A DNA stretch of 64,000 nt from Planctomycetota bacterium (GTDB lineage: Bacteria > Planctomycetota > UBA8742 > UBA2392): positions 620,001 through 684,000 of the forward strand of contig JABTUE010000003.1 of the NCBI GenBank assembly GCA_015075515.1, given 5' to 3'. Shown here piece after piece: positions 33,878-41,322 of the stretch. Each line of letters starts with the position of its first letter. Position 1 is the first letter of the stretch. The notes beneath the pieces were generated by a model. That model worked only from the letters and a program-made list of their open reading frames with translations. It was not told where the DNA came from and did not search any database. The translations under genes were made by a program, and so were the position numbers.

Positions 33878-35572
33878 ATGCCGGGCACCAAGGACGATCC
33901 TGAAGACCTCTCCGGTACCACGCTGGGCAAGTGCACGCTGATTTCGTGCATCGGCCGCGGCGGCATGGGGCTGGTGTATCGCGCGCGCCACACCGGCCTG
34001 GACAAGGACGTGGCGGTAAAAGTCCTGCCGCGCGAACTGGCCAACAACGAGGCCCTGCGCGCGCGCTTCATGAACGAAGCGCGGCTGGCCGGCCAGCTTG
34101 AACACCCCAACATCACGCCCGTCTACGCCGTCGAAGAAAGCAACGGCCAGCCCTACATCGTCATGCAGCTGATTGACGGCGTGCCGGTGTCGCGCCTGGT
34201 GTCGCGCCAGGGCGTGGACCCGCTGCTGGCCGTCAAAATCGCGGGCCAGGCCGCGCGCGGTCTGGCCTATGCCCACCGGCGCAATCTGGTGCACCGCGAC
34301 ATCAAGCCCGACAACCTGCTGATTCTCAGCAACGGCCGGGTCAAGATCAGCGACTTCGGCGTGGCCGCGGCCATGGGCACCGAATCCGCCAGCGGCCACA
34401 GCGGCAGCCCGCCGTACATGAGCCCCGAACAATGTCGCGGTGAAAAGGTGGACGGCCGCAGCGACATTTACAGCCTTGGCGTCACGCTGTACCTGCTGCT
34501 GACCGGACGGCGGCCGTTTCTGGGCGAGACCGCCCAGGCGCTGATTCTGATGCACCAGCAGGACGAATACCCGGCGATCAGCACCCTGCGGCCCGGCCTG
34601 CCGCGCGAGCTGGAACGCATTGTCAACCGCATGCTGGCCAAGAACCCCGACGCGCGCTACCCCGACGCCGAAGAACTGGCCGAAGACCTTGAGGCCGCGG
34701 CGGAACTGATCCGCAGCCAGCGCCGGCGCACGGTTACCGTGACACGCGGCGGGGAAAGCGGCATTTACAAGATGGCCCAGCAGGCCGAAGAACAGGCCAG
34801 CGAGGAAATGGATCGCAACGAAACGATCGAGCTTGCGATTCTGTCCATGACCACGCAGCTTGAAAACTCGGTGACCGACGCCCAGCAGGCCCTGCGGCGG
34901 GCGCGCTATGACGAAGCACTGAAGCAGATTGAACAGGCCATGCGCCTGAAGGCCGACGACGCGCGGCTGTTTCTGCTGCGCGGGCACATCCACCGCAAAA
35001 TGCGCAAGTTCGACCTGGCCACGGCCGACTACCAGCGCGCCGTGGAGATCAACCCCGACGACCCGCGCGCGCGCAGCTTTCTGGGCAGTCTGCAACGCAT
35101 GGCCGGCGACCTGAGCGGCGCGCGAGAAAACCTGACCTACGCCCTGAAACTGAACGCCCACAACGTCGAGGCGCGCATTTCACTGGGCAAGATTTACGAA
35201 AAGGGCAAAGCCTGGAAGGCCGCCGAGCGCGAGTACGAAAAATGCATCGAGCTGGTGCCCGCCGACGAACGGGGCTATGTGGCCCTGGCCGTGCTGCACA
35301 TCAGCCGCAAGGCACCCGAAAAGGCCCGGCCGCTTCTTGAACGCGCCCTGAGTGTCAACCCCAGCTTTGCCGAAACGCTGTTCTGGCTGGCGGTGATCAC
35401 GGCGCCGGAAAAACCCGAAGAAGGCCTGCGCCTGCTGGAACGCGCGGTGAAGAACGGCTTCAAGGACCGCAAGCGCCTGCACGACAACCCGGCCTTTGCG
35501 AAGCTGGAAGGCAACGCGGCGTACCAGAACCTGCTGAAGGTCTTTGGCCACAGCAAGACGACCAAGCGGTAA
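33878..35572 (+). CDS. Serine/threonine protein kinase with C-terminal TPR repeats
   Basis: A 564-residue protein from the ATG at 33878. The kinase domain covers about 20-290: P-loop IGRGGMGLVY, Lys48 in AVKVL, HRDIKPDN (139-146), DFG (159-161) and the activation segment SPPYMSPEQ. A short basic linker is followed by a coiled-coil-like stretch and at least four tetratricopeptide repeats (about 350-545; for example ARLFLLRGHIHRKMRKFDLA). No membrane helix is visible, so it is probably cytosolic. TPRs would recruit substrates or partners. Planctomycetes are rich in such kinases. The gene stands alone just after the island. Confidence 0.92.
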   Translation: MPGTKDDPEDLSGTTLGKCTLISCIGRGGMGLVYRARHTGLDKDVAVKVLPRELANNEALRARFMNEARLAGQLEHPNITPVYAVEESNGQPYIVMQLIDGVPVSRLVSRQGVDPLLAVKIAGQAARGLAYAHRRNLVHRDIKPDNLLILSNGRVKISDFGVAAAMGTESASGHSGSPPYMSPEQCRGEKVDGRSDIYSLGVTLYLLLTGRRPFLGETAQALILMHQQDEYPAISTLRPGLPRELERIVNRMLAKNPDARYPDAEELAEDLEAAAELIRSQRRRTVTVTRGGESGIYKMAQQAEEQASEEMDRNETIELAILSMTTQLENSVTDAQQALRRARYDEALKQIEQAMRLKADDARLFLLRGHIHRKMRKFDLATADYQRAVEINPDDPRARSFLGSLQRMAGDLSGARENLTYALKLNAHNVEARISLGKIYEKGKAWKAAEREYEKCIELVPADERGYVALAVLHISRKAPEKARPLLERALSVNPSFAETLFWLAVITAPEKPEEGLRLLERAVKNGFKDRKRLHDNPAFAKLEGNAAYQNLLKVFGHSKTTKR

Positions 35573-35616
35573 CCAGAACAGCCGCGAAAGAACCAAAAAC
35601 AAAGTGCAACAACCGT

Positions 35617-36510
35617 CTACTTCGCGCTGAGTTCCAGTGTCGCGCTGCCGCGCAGCACGGCCACGGAAACCCGCCCGCCGCGTGTGTATTCCAGTGCCGC
35701 GTACAAACCGGCCAGATCACGCACCGGCATGCCGTTTACGGCCAGCACCACATCGCCCGCGCGCAGCCCCAACCGCGCCGCCAGCGTCGGTTCCGGCTGG
35801 CCTTCAAAATCGCGCAGCACAGACGCGATCACCTCGGTCACCACCAGCGCGCGGCCGTCGGCCAGACCGGCCAGTCTGGCCTCGCTCATCGGCATCGGGT
35901 CAAACACGGCGCCGAAATCCAGCAGCGCGCCGGCATCGCCGCCCAGTGTCGCCAGACGCGCGGCGCGTTCCTGCGCGGGCGTCAGGTCCTGCACGAAGAA
36001 CAACTGGCCCCGGGCCGCCTCGCCGCTGACACGCACCCGCGAGTCAAAAATGCCCGCGGCCACAACCTCGGCCACGGTGCCGCCGGGGCCCCGCAGCCGG
36101 TCGCCCACGCGCAGCCCGTCCTTCAGGCCGGCATCCAGGCGCCAGCCGTTGCCGCTGGTGCCGCGCAGGCGTGCCGACAGCGCCGGCTGCGGCGCCCCGC
36201 GCTGCACCGTCGGCGTGTCCTGTGCCGCCGGGGTCACGGCGGGTGCCGGCACCGGAGCCGGCCCGCGTGAATCGTCAGGCCAGGCCGCCAGCACCACAAC
36301 CAGCACTGCCGCCGCCGCACCCGTGGCGGGCACCAGCCAGCGCCAGAGGGCAACCCGCCGACCGGCGGGCCGGCGGCGCAGGCGGCCCAGCACTTCGGCC
36401 GCGCCGCGGGCCGAGCTGCTGGGCGGCGGCGCGTAACGGCGCAACAGCGCCGCCATGGCCTCACCCTCGGGTGTGCGGTCAAAACCCGGCTCGTCGTGGT
36501 TCGTGTTCAC
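35617..36510 (-). CDS. Membrane protein with C-terminal PDZ domain, coupled to an ECF sigma factor
   Basis: A 297-residue protein. The N-terminal about 50 residues are cytoplasmic and include RTPEGEAMAALLRRYAPP. One membrane helix follows (WLVPATGAAAAVLVVVLAAW, about 58-77), then an extracytoplasmic part ending in a PDZ domain (ARLGLRAGDVVLAVNGMPV). Its ATG overlaps the stop of the sigma-factor gene by 4 bp, the usual position of an anti-sigma factor. A zinc-binding anti-sigma motif is not seen, so it may be a regulator of a new type or a downstream effector. The PDZ could sense misfolded envelope proteins. Confidence 0.75.
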   Translation of the reverse strand: MNTNHDEPGFDRTPEGEAMAALLRRYAPPPSSSARGAAEVLGRLRRRPAGRRVALWRWLVPATGAAAAVLVVVLAAWPDDSRGPAPVPAPAVTPAAQDTPTVQRGAPQPALSARLRGTSGNGWRLDAGLKDGLRVGDRLRGPGGTVAEVVAAGIFDSRVRVSGEAARGQLFFVQDLTPAQERAARLATLGGDAGALLDFGAVFDPMPMSEARLAGLADGRALVVTEVIASVLRDFEGQPEPTLAARLGLRAGDVVLAVNGMPVRDLAGLYAALEYTRGGRVSVAVLRGSATLELSAK

Positions 36511-37148
36511 GCCAGTTTTTCCTTTGCCTCAAGCAGTTCGCGCAGGCGCTTCAGCCCGCGGCACACGCGCTGGTACAGCGCGGCCTCGCTGGCGCCGGTT
36601 TGCTCGGCCATCTGTTCGTACTCAAGGTCCTGCCAGTAACGCATGACCAGAGCCTCGCGCATATCGTCGGGCAGTTCAGCCAGGGCGTCCATCAGTGCCC
36701 GGCGTTCCTCGCCCTGCACCATCGGCAGTTCGGGCGGACTGCCGGTCTGGGGCACGTCCGGCACCTCCGCCGCCGGTCTTACACGCTTGTGCTTGCGGAT
36801 GTGCTTGAGCGACGTGTCACGCGCGATCCGCCACACCCATCCGCCCAGCGCCCCGGGATCCCGAAGCGCCGCCAGCTTCTGGTACACCTGGACAAACGTC
36901 TCCTGCGCCATTTCTTCGGCATCGCCCGCGTTGTTCAGCACCGCCCAGGCACTGCCGTAGGCGGTGGCCCAATGGCGTTCCACCAGCGCCGCAAACGCGC
37001 CATCATCGCCGCGCAGGCTGCGCGCGATCAGTGCCGCATCATCGGGCGCTTCCGCCACTTCTTTTCCTGTTCTGGGTTCCACATCGCCGGGCCGCCTGAC
37101 CGGGATTCCGGCAAATCGGCCCGCCAGTCGCCAACTGAGTGTACTCAT
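36507..37148 (-). CDS. ECF-type RNA polymerase sigma factor
   Basis: A 213-residue protein from the ATG at 37148. Region 2 is visible as AFAALVERHWATAYGSAWAV with NAGDAEEMAQETFVQVYQ; region 4 is LAELPDDMREALVMRYWQDL with the helix-turn-helix QTGASEAALYQRVCRGLKRL. The N-terminal about 30 residues are extra. It is translationally coupled to the membrane PDZ protein. Together they form an envelope-signal module; the promoter regulon is not visible. Confidence 0.9.
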   Translation of the reverse strand: MSTLSWRLAGRFAGIPVRRPGDVEPRTGKEVAEAPDDAALIARSLRGDDGAFAALVERHWATAYGSAWAVLNNAGDAEEMAQETFVQVYQKLAALRDPGALGGWVWRIARDTSLKHIRKHKRVRPAAEVPDVPQTGSPPELPMVQGEERRALMDALAELPDDMREALVMRYWQDLEYEQMAEQTGASEAALYQRVCRGLKRLRELLEAKEKLA

Positions 37149-37200
37149 AACGCTGCAAACGGCCCGGTGCGACGCCGGTTCAGCCCTGTATGCTGAACGC

Positions 37201-37695
37201 ATGGCCGAAAGCTTCAAAGACCATGCCGCACGCCTGCTGCGCGAAAAACGCGCCGGGCGCTGGTACGAGGCCGGCCTGCGTTTTCGCTGCCTGGCCCCGA
37301 ACTGCGTGGACTGCTGCAGCGGCAAGCGCGGCGCGGGCTATGTCTGGGTCAAAATTGAAGAAATGCAGGCGCTGGCCGATTTTCTGCACCTGGAACTGAA
37401 CGCCTTCACACGCAAGTACGTTCGCCAGGCCGCCAACCGTTACAGCCTGATCGAAAAGCCGAACAAGGACTGCATCTTTCTGCGCGACGGCGGCTGCAGC
37501 GTGTACCCGGCCCGCCCCGGCCAATGCCGAACCTATCCCTTCTGGCACGAAGTAATGGCCGGCCCGGAAACCTGGGCCAAAGAATCCACCCACTGCCCCG
37601 GCATCCACAACGACGCGCCGATCGTGCCCGCCGACGAAGTCACCCGCCAGCTCAACCAGGACCGCGAAAACCGCGGTATCCCGGCCCGGGACTGA
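37201..37695 (+). CDS. YkgJ-family cysteine-cluster protein
   Basis: The ATG at 37201 gives 164 residues. The cysteine pattern CLAPNCVDCCSG followed later by DCIFL, GCSVYPARPGQCRTYPF and HCPG is that of the YkgJ / zinc- or iron-chelating domain family. The family is often near tRNA or protein-modification genes but its biochemical role is not established. It diverges from the sigma-factor gene with only about 50 bp between the starts, so both promoters are compact. Confidence 0.85.
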   Translation: MAESFKDHAARLLREKRAGRWYEAGLRFRCLAPNCVDCCSGKRGAGYVWVKIEEMQALADFLHLELNAFTRKYVRQAANRYSLIEKPNKDCIFLRDGGCSVYPARPGQCRTYPFWHEVMAGPETWAKESTHCPGIHNDAPIVPADEVTRQLNQDRENRGIPARD

Positions 37696-37759
37696 AACAG
37701 CGCATTGGTCCAAATCCGTTGCAGTTGGCAGTTAAGGAATACGCCGCTAGAACTCCCCC

Positions 37760-38356
37760 ATGCCGCTGCTGCAACGACCGGTGATTCTGGCCTCGGGCTC
37801 GCCTTACCGCGCCCAGATTCTGCGCGAGGCCGGCGTGGCGTTCACCGTGCAGGTCAGCAACGTGGACGAAGACCTTCACCCGATAGACAAACCCGAGCCC
37901 TATTGCCGGTCGCTGGCCGCGCGCAAGGCCATGGCCGTGGTGCCAACCGCTGCCCGTGAAAGCATCGTGATTGCCGCTGACACGATCTGCGCCATCGGCG
38001 ACGAAATCATCGGCAAGCCCAAAGATGCCGCCGACGCGCAACGCATGATCGAACGCGCCTGCGCCACGGGCATGCAGCGGGTGATCACCGGCGTGTGCGT
38101 GGTGGACGCCAATGACTTGACCACCATCAGCTTCACGGAAACCAGCCTGGTGGACATGAAACCCGCCACACGCGAGGCAATTGCGGCCTATGTGGCCGGT
38201 GGCGACCCGATGGGCAAGTGCGGCGCGCTGAGCATTGAAACCGGCGGCGATTTCGTGCGGGCGTGGCGGGGCAGCTATGCCAACATCATGGGGCTGCCGA
38301 TCGAGCGCCTGATCCCGATTCTGCTGCGGCTGGACCCGCCGCGCGCGGGGGAATGA
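37760..38356 (+). CDS. maf: Maf-family nucleoside-triphosphate pyrophosphatase
   Basis: Maf proteins hydrolyse non-canonical or methylated NTPs (house-cleaning) and can affect septation. The 198-residue protein has ILASGSPYRAQILREAG at the N-terminus (the usual ASxSPRR variant with Tyr), Asp74 in AADTI, the GKP turn and MGKCGALSIETGG near the C-terminus. It follows the YkgJ-type gene by 64 bp on the same strand, and a hairpin lies shortly after its stop. Confidence 0.9.
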   Translation: MPLLQRPVILASGSPYRAQILREAGVAFTVQVSNVDEDLHPIDKPEPYCRSLAARKAMAVVPTAARESIVIAADTICAIGDEIIGKPKDAADAQRMIERACATGMQRVITGVCVVDANDLTTISFTETSLVDMKPATREAIAAYVAGGDPMGKCGALSIETGGDFVRAWRGSYANIMGLPIERLIPILLRLDPPRAGE

Positions 38357-38367
38357 CCCCGGTAATA

Positions 38368-38431
38368 AAAAGCGCCCCCGTAATCCCGGGGGCGCTTCAA
38401 GGCTGGCTCCGCGGGCTGGACTCGAACCAGC
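38368..38431 (-). repeat. Duplicate of the tRNA-Asn 3' end plus its terminator (copy A)
   Basis: A 64-bp segment identical to 38520-38583 except for one base in the terminator loop. It contains the terminator stem AAGCGCCCCCG/CGGGGGCGCTT (38370-38380 with 38387-38397) and the complement of the acceptor 3' strand and T-arm of tRNA-Asn, including CCA. It stops inside the T-arm and is followed by a perfect 12-bp hairpin (38431-38442 with 38446-38457). It looks like an attachment-site-style duplication or a relic of a second tRNA. Confidence 0.8.
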
Positions 38432-38521
38432 GGCAACAGCCCGGTGGGCTGTTGCCGAAGCGCAACTCTGCGAAGCGTGGCGCGCGCAGCGCGCCGCAGG
38501 TTGCTGGCCCCCCATCAACAA

Positions 38522-38549
38522 AAGCGCCCCCGTAATCTCGGGGGCGCTT
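38522..38549 (-). terminator. Rho-independent terminator of tRNA-Asn
   Basis: An 11-bp stem CGGGGGCGCTT paired with AAGCGCCCCCG and a 6-nt loop. Read on the minus strand it lies 6 nt after the tRNA CCA end and is followed by TTTT. It belongs to the 64-bp repeat copy B (38520-38583). Confidence 0.8.
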
Positions 38550-38555
38550 CAAGGC

Positions 38556-38630
38556 TGGCTCCGCGGGCTGGACTCGAACCAGCAACCTGCCGATTAACAG
38601 TCGGATGCTCTACCATTGAGCTACCGCGGA
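38556..38630 (-). tRNA. tRNA-Asn (anticodon GTT)
   Basis: A 75-nt cloverleaf with CCA encoded. Acceptor TCCGCGG pairs with CCGCGGA, followed by discriminator G and CCA. The D-arm is GCTC/GAGC, the anticodon loop CTGTTAA carries GTT, and the T-arm is GCTGG TTCGAGT CCAGC. The outermost anticodon-stem pair (27-43) is a U-C mismatch. It reads on the minus strand and ends at its own terminator. Confidence 0.95.
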
Positions 38631-38723
38631 TCGGCGCGCAAACGTAGTTCACAAGGCCACCCCGTCAAGGGGGCGCGGCTTGCCGCGCCGGCCCGCCGCC
38701 CCTAGCATGGGGCCGGAGGTTCT

Positions 38724-40112
38724 ATGCGCCGCGGTCGTGTGCTTGCCCTTGGGCTGATGTTGCTGGGTCTGCTCGTGCCGGCGCTGGCCCAGGACGCTGA
38801 CAAGATCAACCGCACCGAGCGTGCCAAAATCCGCGACACGCGCGAGACCATGGCGCGGCTGGCCCGCGACATCAACCTGTACCAGCAGATCCACAACAAG
38901 TTTCCCGATACGCTCAAGACACTGGTGGACACCCAGTTGCGCGAGGATGTGCCCAAGGACGCCTGGGGGCGCGAACTGAGCTATGAGCTTTCCACGGACA
39001 CCGGCTTTCGCCTGGCCAGCCTGGGCGCCGACGGCAAGACCGGCGGCGACGGCGCCAACGCCGACATCGTGTGGACCCGCGACGGCGAACAGCGCACCCT
39101 GAGCGCCGACGAAGCCGCCGAACTGGAACGCCGCCGCAAGGAGGCCCTGTTTCAGGCTCACCGTTGCGTGGCCCTGCGCGAAATGGTCGTGGCCGGAACC
39201 GCCGTGGTGAACTTCCGGCGCGAACGCGGCGCCTGGCCGGCCACACTGGCCGACGCCAGGCCCACCGGAAACGACGAGGCCCAACTGGCGATCCAGCACT
39301 GCTTTGGCGATCCCTGGGGCAACCCGTACCAGTTGCGGCTGCTGGCGCACGAAAACTTCGCGATTGTGTGCCTGGGCGCCGACGGCAAGGAGGGCGGCAA
39401 AGACCAGGACGCCGATTTTGTGATCACGGAAAAGGAAGTGCGGCCTTCCTACCTGCGCGGCGGGCGTTTCAATCGCTGGGGCGGGCGCGGGCGCTGGTGG
39501 GACTGGCGCGCCGACGAACTGGCCTCGAACATCCGGCGTTTCAAGCGACTGGTGGGCCGGCTGCCGGCGGATCTGACCGAACTGACCAGGCCCGGCCTGA
39601 CCAAAAACGGCCAGCCGGTGATACAGAGCCTGCCCAAGGACCGCCACGGGCGCGACTACTGCTATGTGACCTACGGTGCCGACGAGTTTTACGTGGTCAG
39701 CCTGGGCAAGGACGGGCTGGAGGGCGGCGACGGCGAAGACAGTGACACCGTGGTTCCCGAACCCGGCACCACCGGGCGCGAATATGAGGAACACGAGCCG
39801 CCGGGCGAAGACCAGGACGCCCTGCGGGCCGAAGTGGCGCGCGAACAGGCGCTGGACATCGCCGACAAGCTGGTGGCACACCACGCCGAAAAGAGCGCGT
39901 ACCCGGAAACACTGGAGGCGATTAAAGACAAGTTCCCCGGCGAAGCGGTGCCGCTGGACCCCTGGGACCGGCCCTTTGCCTACGCCCTGACCCGTAACGA
40001 CAAGGGCGAGGTCACGGGCTTTACCGTCACGTGCCTTGGCCGCGACGGCGCCAGCGGCGGCGAAGACAGCGACGCCGATATTGTGGTGAACGAAAAGAAG
40101 GAAACGAAGTAG
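38724..40112 (+). CDS. Secreted protein of four tandem GspG-pseudopilin-like C-terminal domains
   Basis: A 462-residue protein with GGAGG 5 nt before the ATG and a signal peptide (about 1-22, ending ALAQ). It has four copies of one module. Each has a helix with NKFPDTLKTL-type sequence, a D-P-W-G-x-P-Y/F turn (DAWGRELSY, DPWGNPYQL, DRHGRDYCY, DPWDRPFAY) and a loop SLGADGKTGGDGANADI, CLGADGKEGGKDQDADF, SLGKDGLEGGDGEDSDT or CLGRDGASGGEDSDADI. That loop is the calcium-binding end of GspG major pseudopilins. The pilin N-terminal helix is absent in all four. I infer a periplasmic or surface calcium-binding scaffold, possibly a pilin-like adaptor; the function is unknown. Confidence 0.75.
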   Translation: MRRGRVLALGLMLLGLLVPALAQDADKINRTERAKIRDTRETMARLARDINLYQQIHNKFPDTLKTLVDTQLREDVPKDAWGRELSYELSTDTGFRLASLGADGKTGGDGANADIVWTRDGEQRTLSADEAAELERRRKEALFQAHRCVALREMVVAGTAVVNFRRERGAWPATLADARPTGNDEAQLAIQHCFGDPWGNPYQLRLLAHENFAIVCLGADGKEGGKDQDADFVITEKEVRPSYLRGGRFNRWGGRGRWWDWRADELASNIRRFKRLVGRLPADLTELTRPGLTKNGQPVIQSLPKDRHGRDYCYVTYGADEFYVVSLGKDGLEGGDGEDSDTVVPEPGTTGREYEEHEPPGEDQDALRAEVAREQALDIADKLVAHHAEKSAYPETLEAIKDKFPGEAVPLDPWDRPFAYALTRNDKGEVTGFTVTCLGRDGASGGEDSDADIVVNEKKETK

Positions 40113-40124
40113 AACACGGCAGCC

Positions 40125-40976
40125 TTGACCGACGCCGCGCCAACCACGCCAACCTACGCACGCAACAGTCTTCTGCTTGCCAACGTGATTGTCGGCCTGA
40201 ACGCCGTGGCCAGCAACATGCTGGGCATCGGCGGCGGGGCGATCATGGTGCCGCTGTTGATCTTCCTGATGAAGGTTCCGATCAAGCGCAGCGTGGGCAC
40301 CAGTCTGGCGGTGATTGTGCTGGTGATTGCCGTGGGGCTGTGCGCCCAGATCATCCTGCACCCCCACGACATCTACTGGCCGATCGCGGGCGTGCTGGTG
40401 GCGGGTTCGCTGGTCGGGTCGTTCATCGGCAAGTGGATGAACAAGGTTCTGCCGGAAAACGTGCTTCGGCTGGCGTTCGCGGCCGTGCTGCTGATTGTGG
40501 CCGTGCGCATGTTCGGGTTTTTGCCGACCGAGCCGCTGCTGGAAGGCGACCTGCACCTGAATGAAGCGCGCAGCCTGGCGTTTCTGGTGTTTACCGGCGT
40601 GCTGGCGGGGGTAGCCTCGGCGCTGTTCGGCCTGGGCGGCGGCATCGTGGTGGTGCCGGCGCTGGCTTTGGGCAGCGCGTACTTTGCCGGAGACATCCTG
40701 GCGGCGCGCGCCACCAGCATGGCGATGGTTCTGCCCACCAGCCTGCTGGGGGCGATACTGCACAACCGCGCGGGCAACGTGGACCGCGCGATGGTGATCA
40801 GAACCACGCCGCTGGCGCTGGCCGGCGCCGTGGGCGGCGTGCTGCTGGCTTACGTGGCGCCGACAACGGCGCTGAAAGTGCTTTTCGGCGCGCTGATGAT
40901 CGTGGCAGCGGGGCGTCTCATCTTTGCGGGTCCAAAGCGAGAGTCGGCACCGGTAAACAATTCCGGAAAAAAGTGA
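40125..40976 (+). CDS. TauE/SafE (TSUP) family membrane permease
   Basis: A 283-residue protein starting at a TTG 12 bp after the previous stop. About eight membrane helices and two repeats of the family signature are visible: MLGIGGGAIMVPLLIF (about 34-49) and LFGLGGGIVVVPALAL (about 168-183). TSUP proteins export or import sulfur oxyanions or organosulfur acids. No sulfur genes are adjacent, so the substrate is not known. Confidence 0.88.
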   Translation: MTDAAPTTPTYARNSLLLANVIVGLNAVASNMLGIGGGAIMVPLLIFLMKVPIKRSVGTSLAVIVLVIAVGLCAQIILHPHDIYWPIAGVLVAGSLVGSFIGKWMNKVLPENVLRLAFAAVLLIVAVRMFGFLPTEPLLEGDLHLNEARSLAFLVFTGVLAGVASALFGLGGGIVVVPALALGSAYFAGDILAARATSMAMVLPTSLLGAILHNRAGNVDRAMVIRTTPLALAGAVGGVLLAYVAPTTALKVLFGALMIVAAGRLIFAGPKRESAPVNNSGKK

Positions 40977-41093
40977 GTGCGCGGAGTTTGAGAAACAGCT
41001 ATACCGGCGCCCCACAGGAGACGCTTTCAGGGCCGAATATCGAAGTGCCTGCTGTTATGGGGGGGCGGGTATTTCGTCGGCCCGACTAACGCC

Positions 41094-41117
41094 GGGGCGC
41101 CGCGCAAGCGGCGCCCC
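41094..41117 (+). terminator. Strong rho-independent-like terminator after the TSUP gene
   Basis: A perfect 10-bp stem GGGGCGCCGC/GCGGCGCCCC with a GCAA tetraloop (41094-41103 and 41108-41117), followed by TTGTGTTT. It lies about 120 bp after the TSUP stop in a 343-bp region that has no gene. Confidence 0.75.
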
Positions 41118-41156
41118 TTGTGTTTGCCGGGCACGCGGCGCGCTGCTGCCTGCGGC

Positions 41157-41322
41157 TAGAGCTTTTTCATGGTTTGTATGCAGGGGTTCCGCGCCGCGCC
41201 GGGCAAGCAGACCAAGGAGCGCGAGCGCAGGTGTGGCTGGAGGCCACATTGAGCGAGCGCGACGCAGGGATGCGATGCCCGCCGCAAGCGGAAGCCTGTA
41301 GACGAACCATGAAAATGCTCTA
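41157..41322. other. 166-bp inverted-repeat element (long imperfect hairpin) at the malic enzyme 3' end
   Basis: The left arm from 41157 (TAGAGCTTTTTCATGGTT) pairs with the right arm ending at 41322 (complement TAGAGCATTTTCATGGTT). Pairing continues inward for about 35 bp with a few mismatches to a TTCCGC block. The centre holds a small TGTGGC/GCCACA hairpin (41232-41237 with 41243-41248) and near-repeats of GAGCGCGAGCGCAGG and GAGCGAGCGCGACGCAGG. The right arm overlaps the malic enzyme stop codon. It may be a structured 3' UTR or a small miniature repeat element. Confidence 0.5.
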
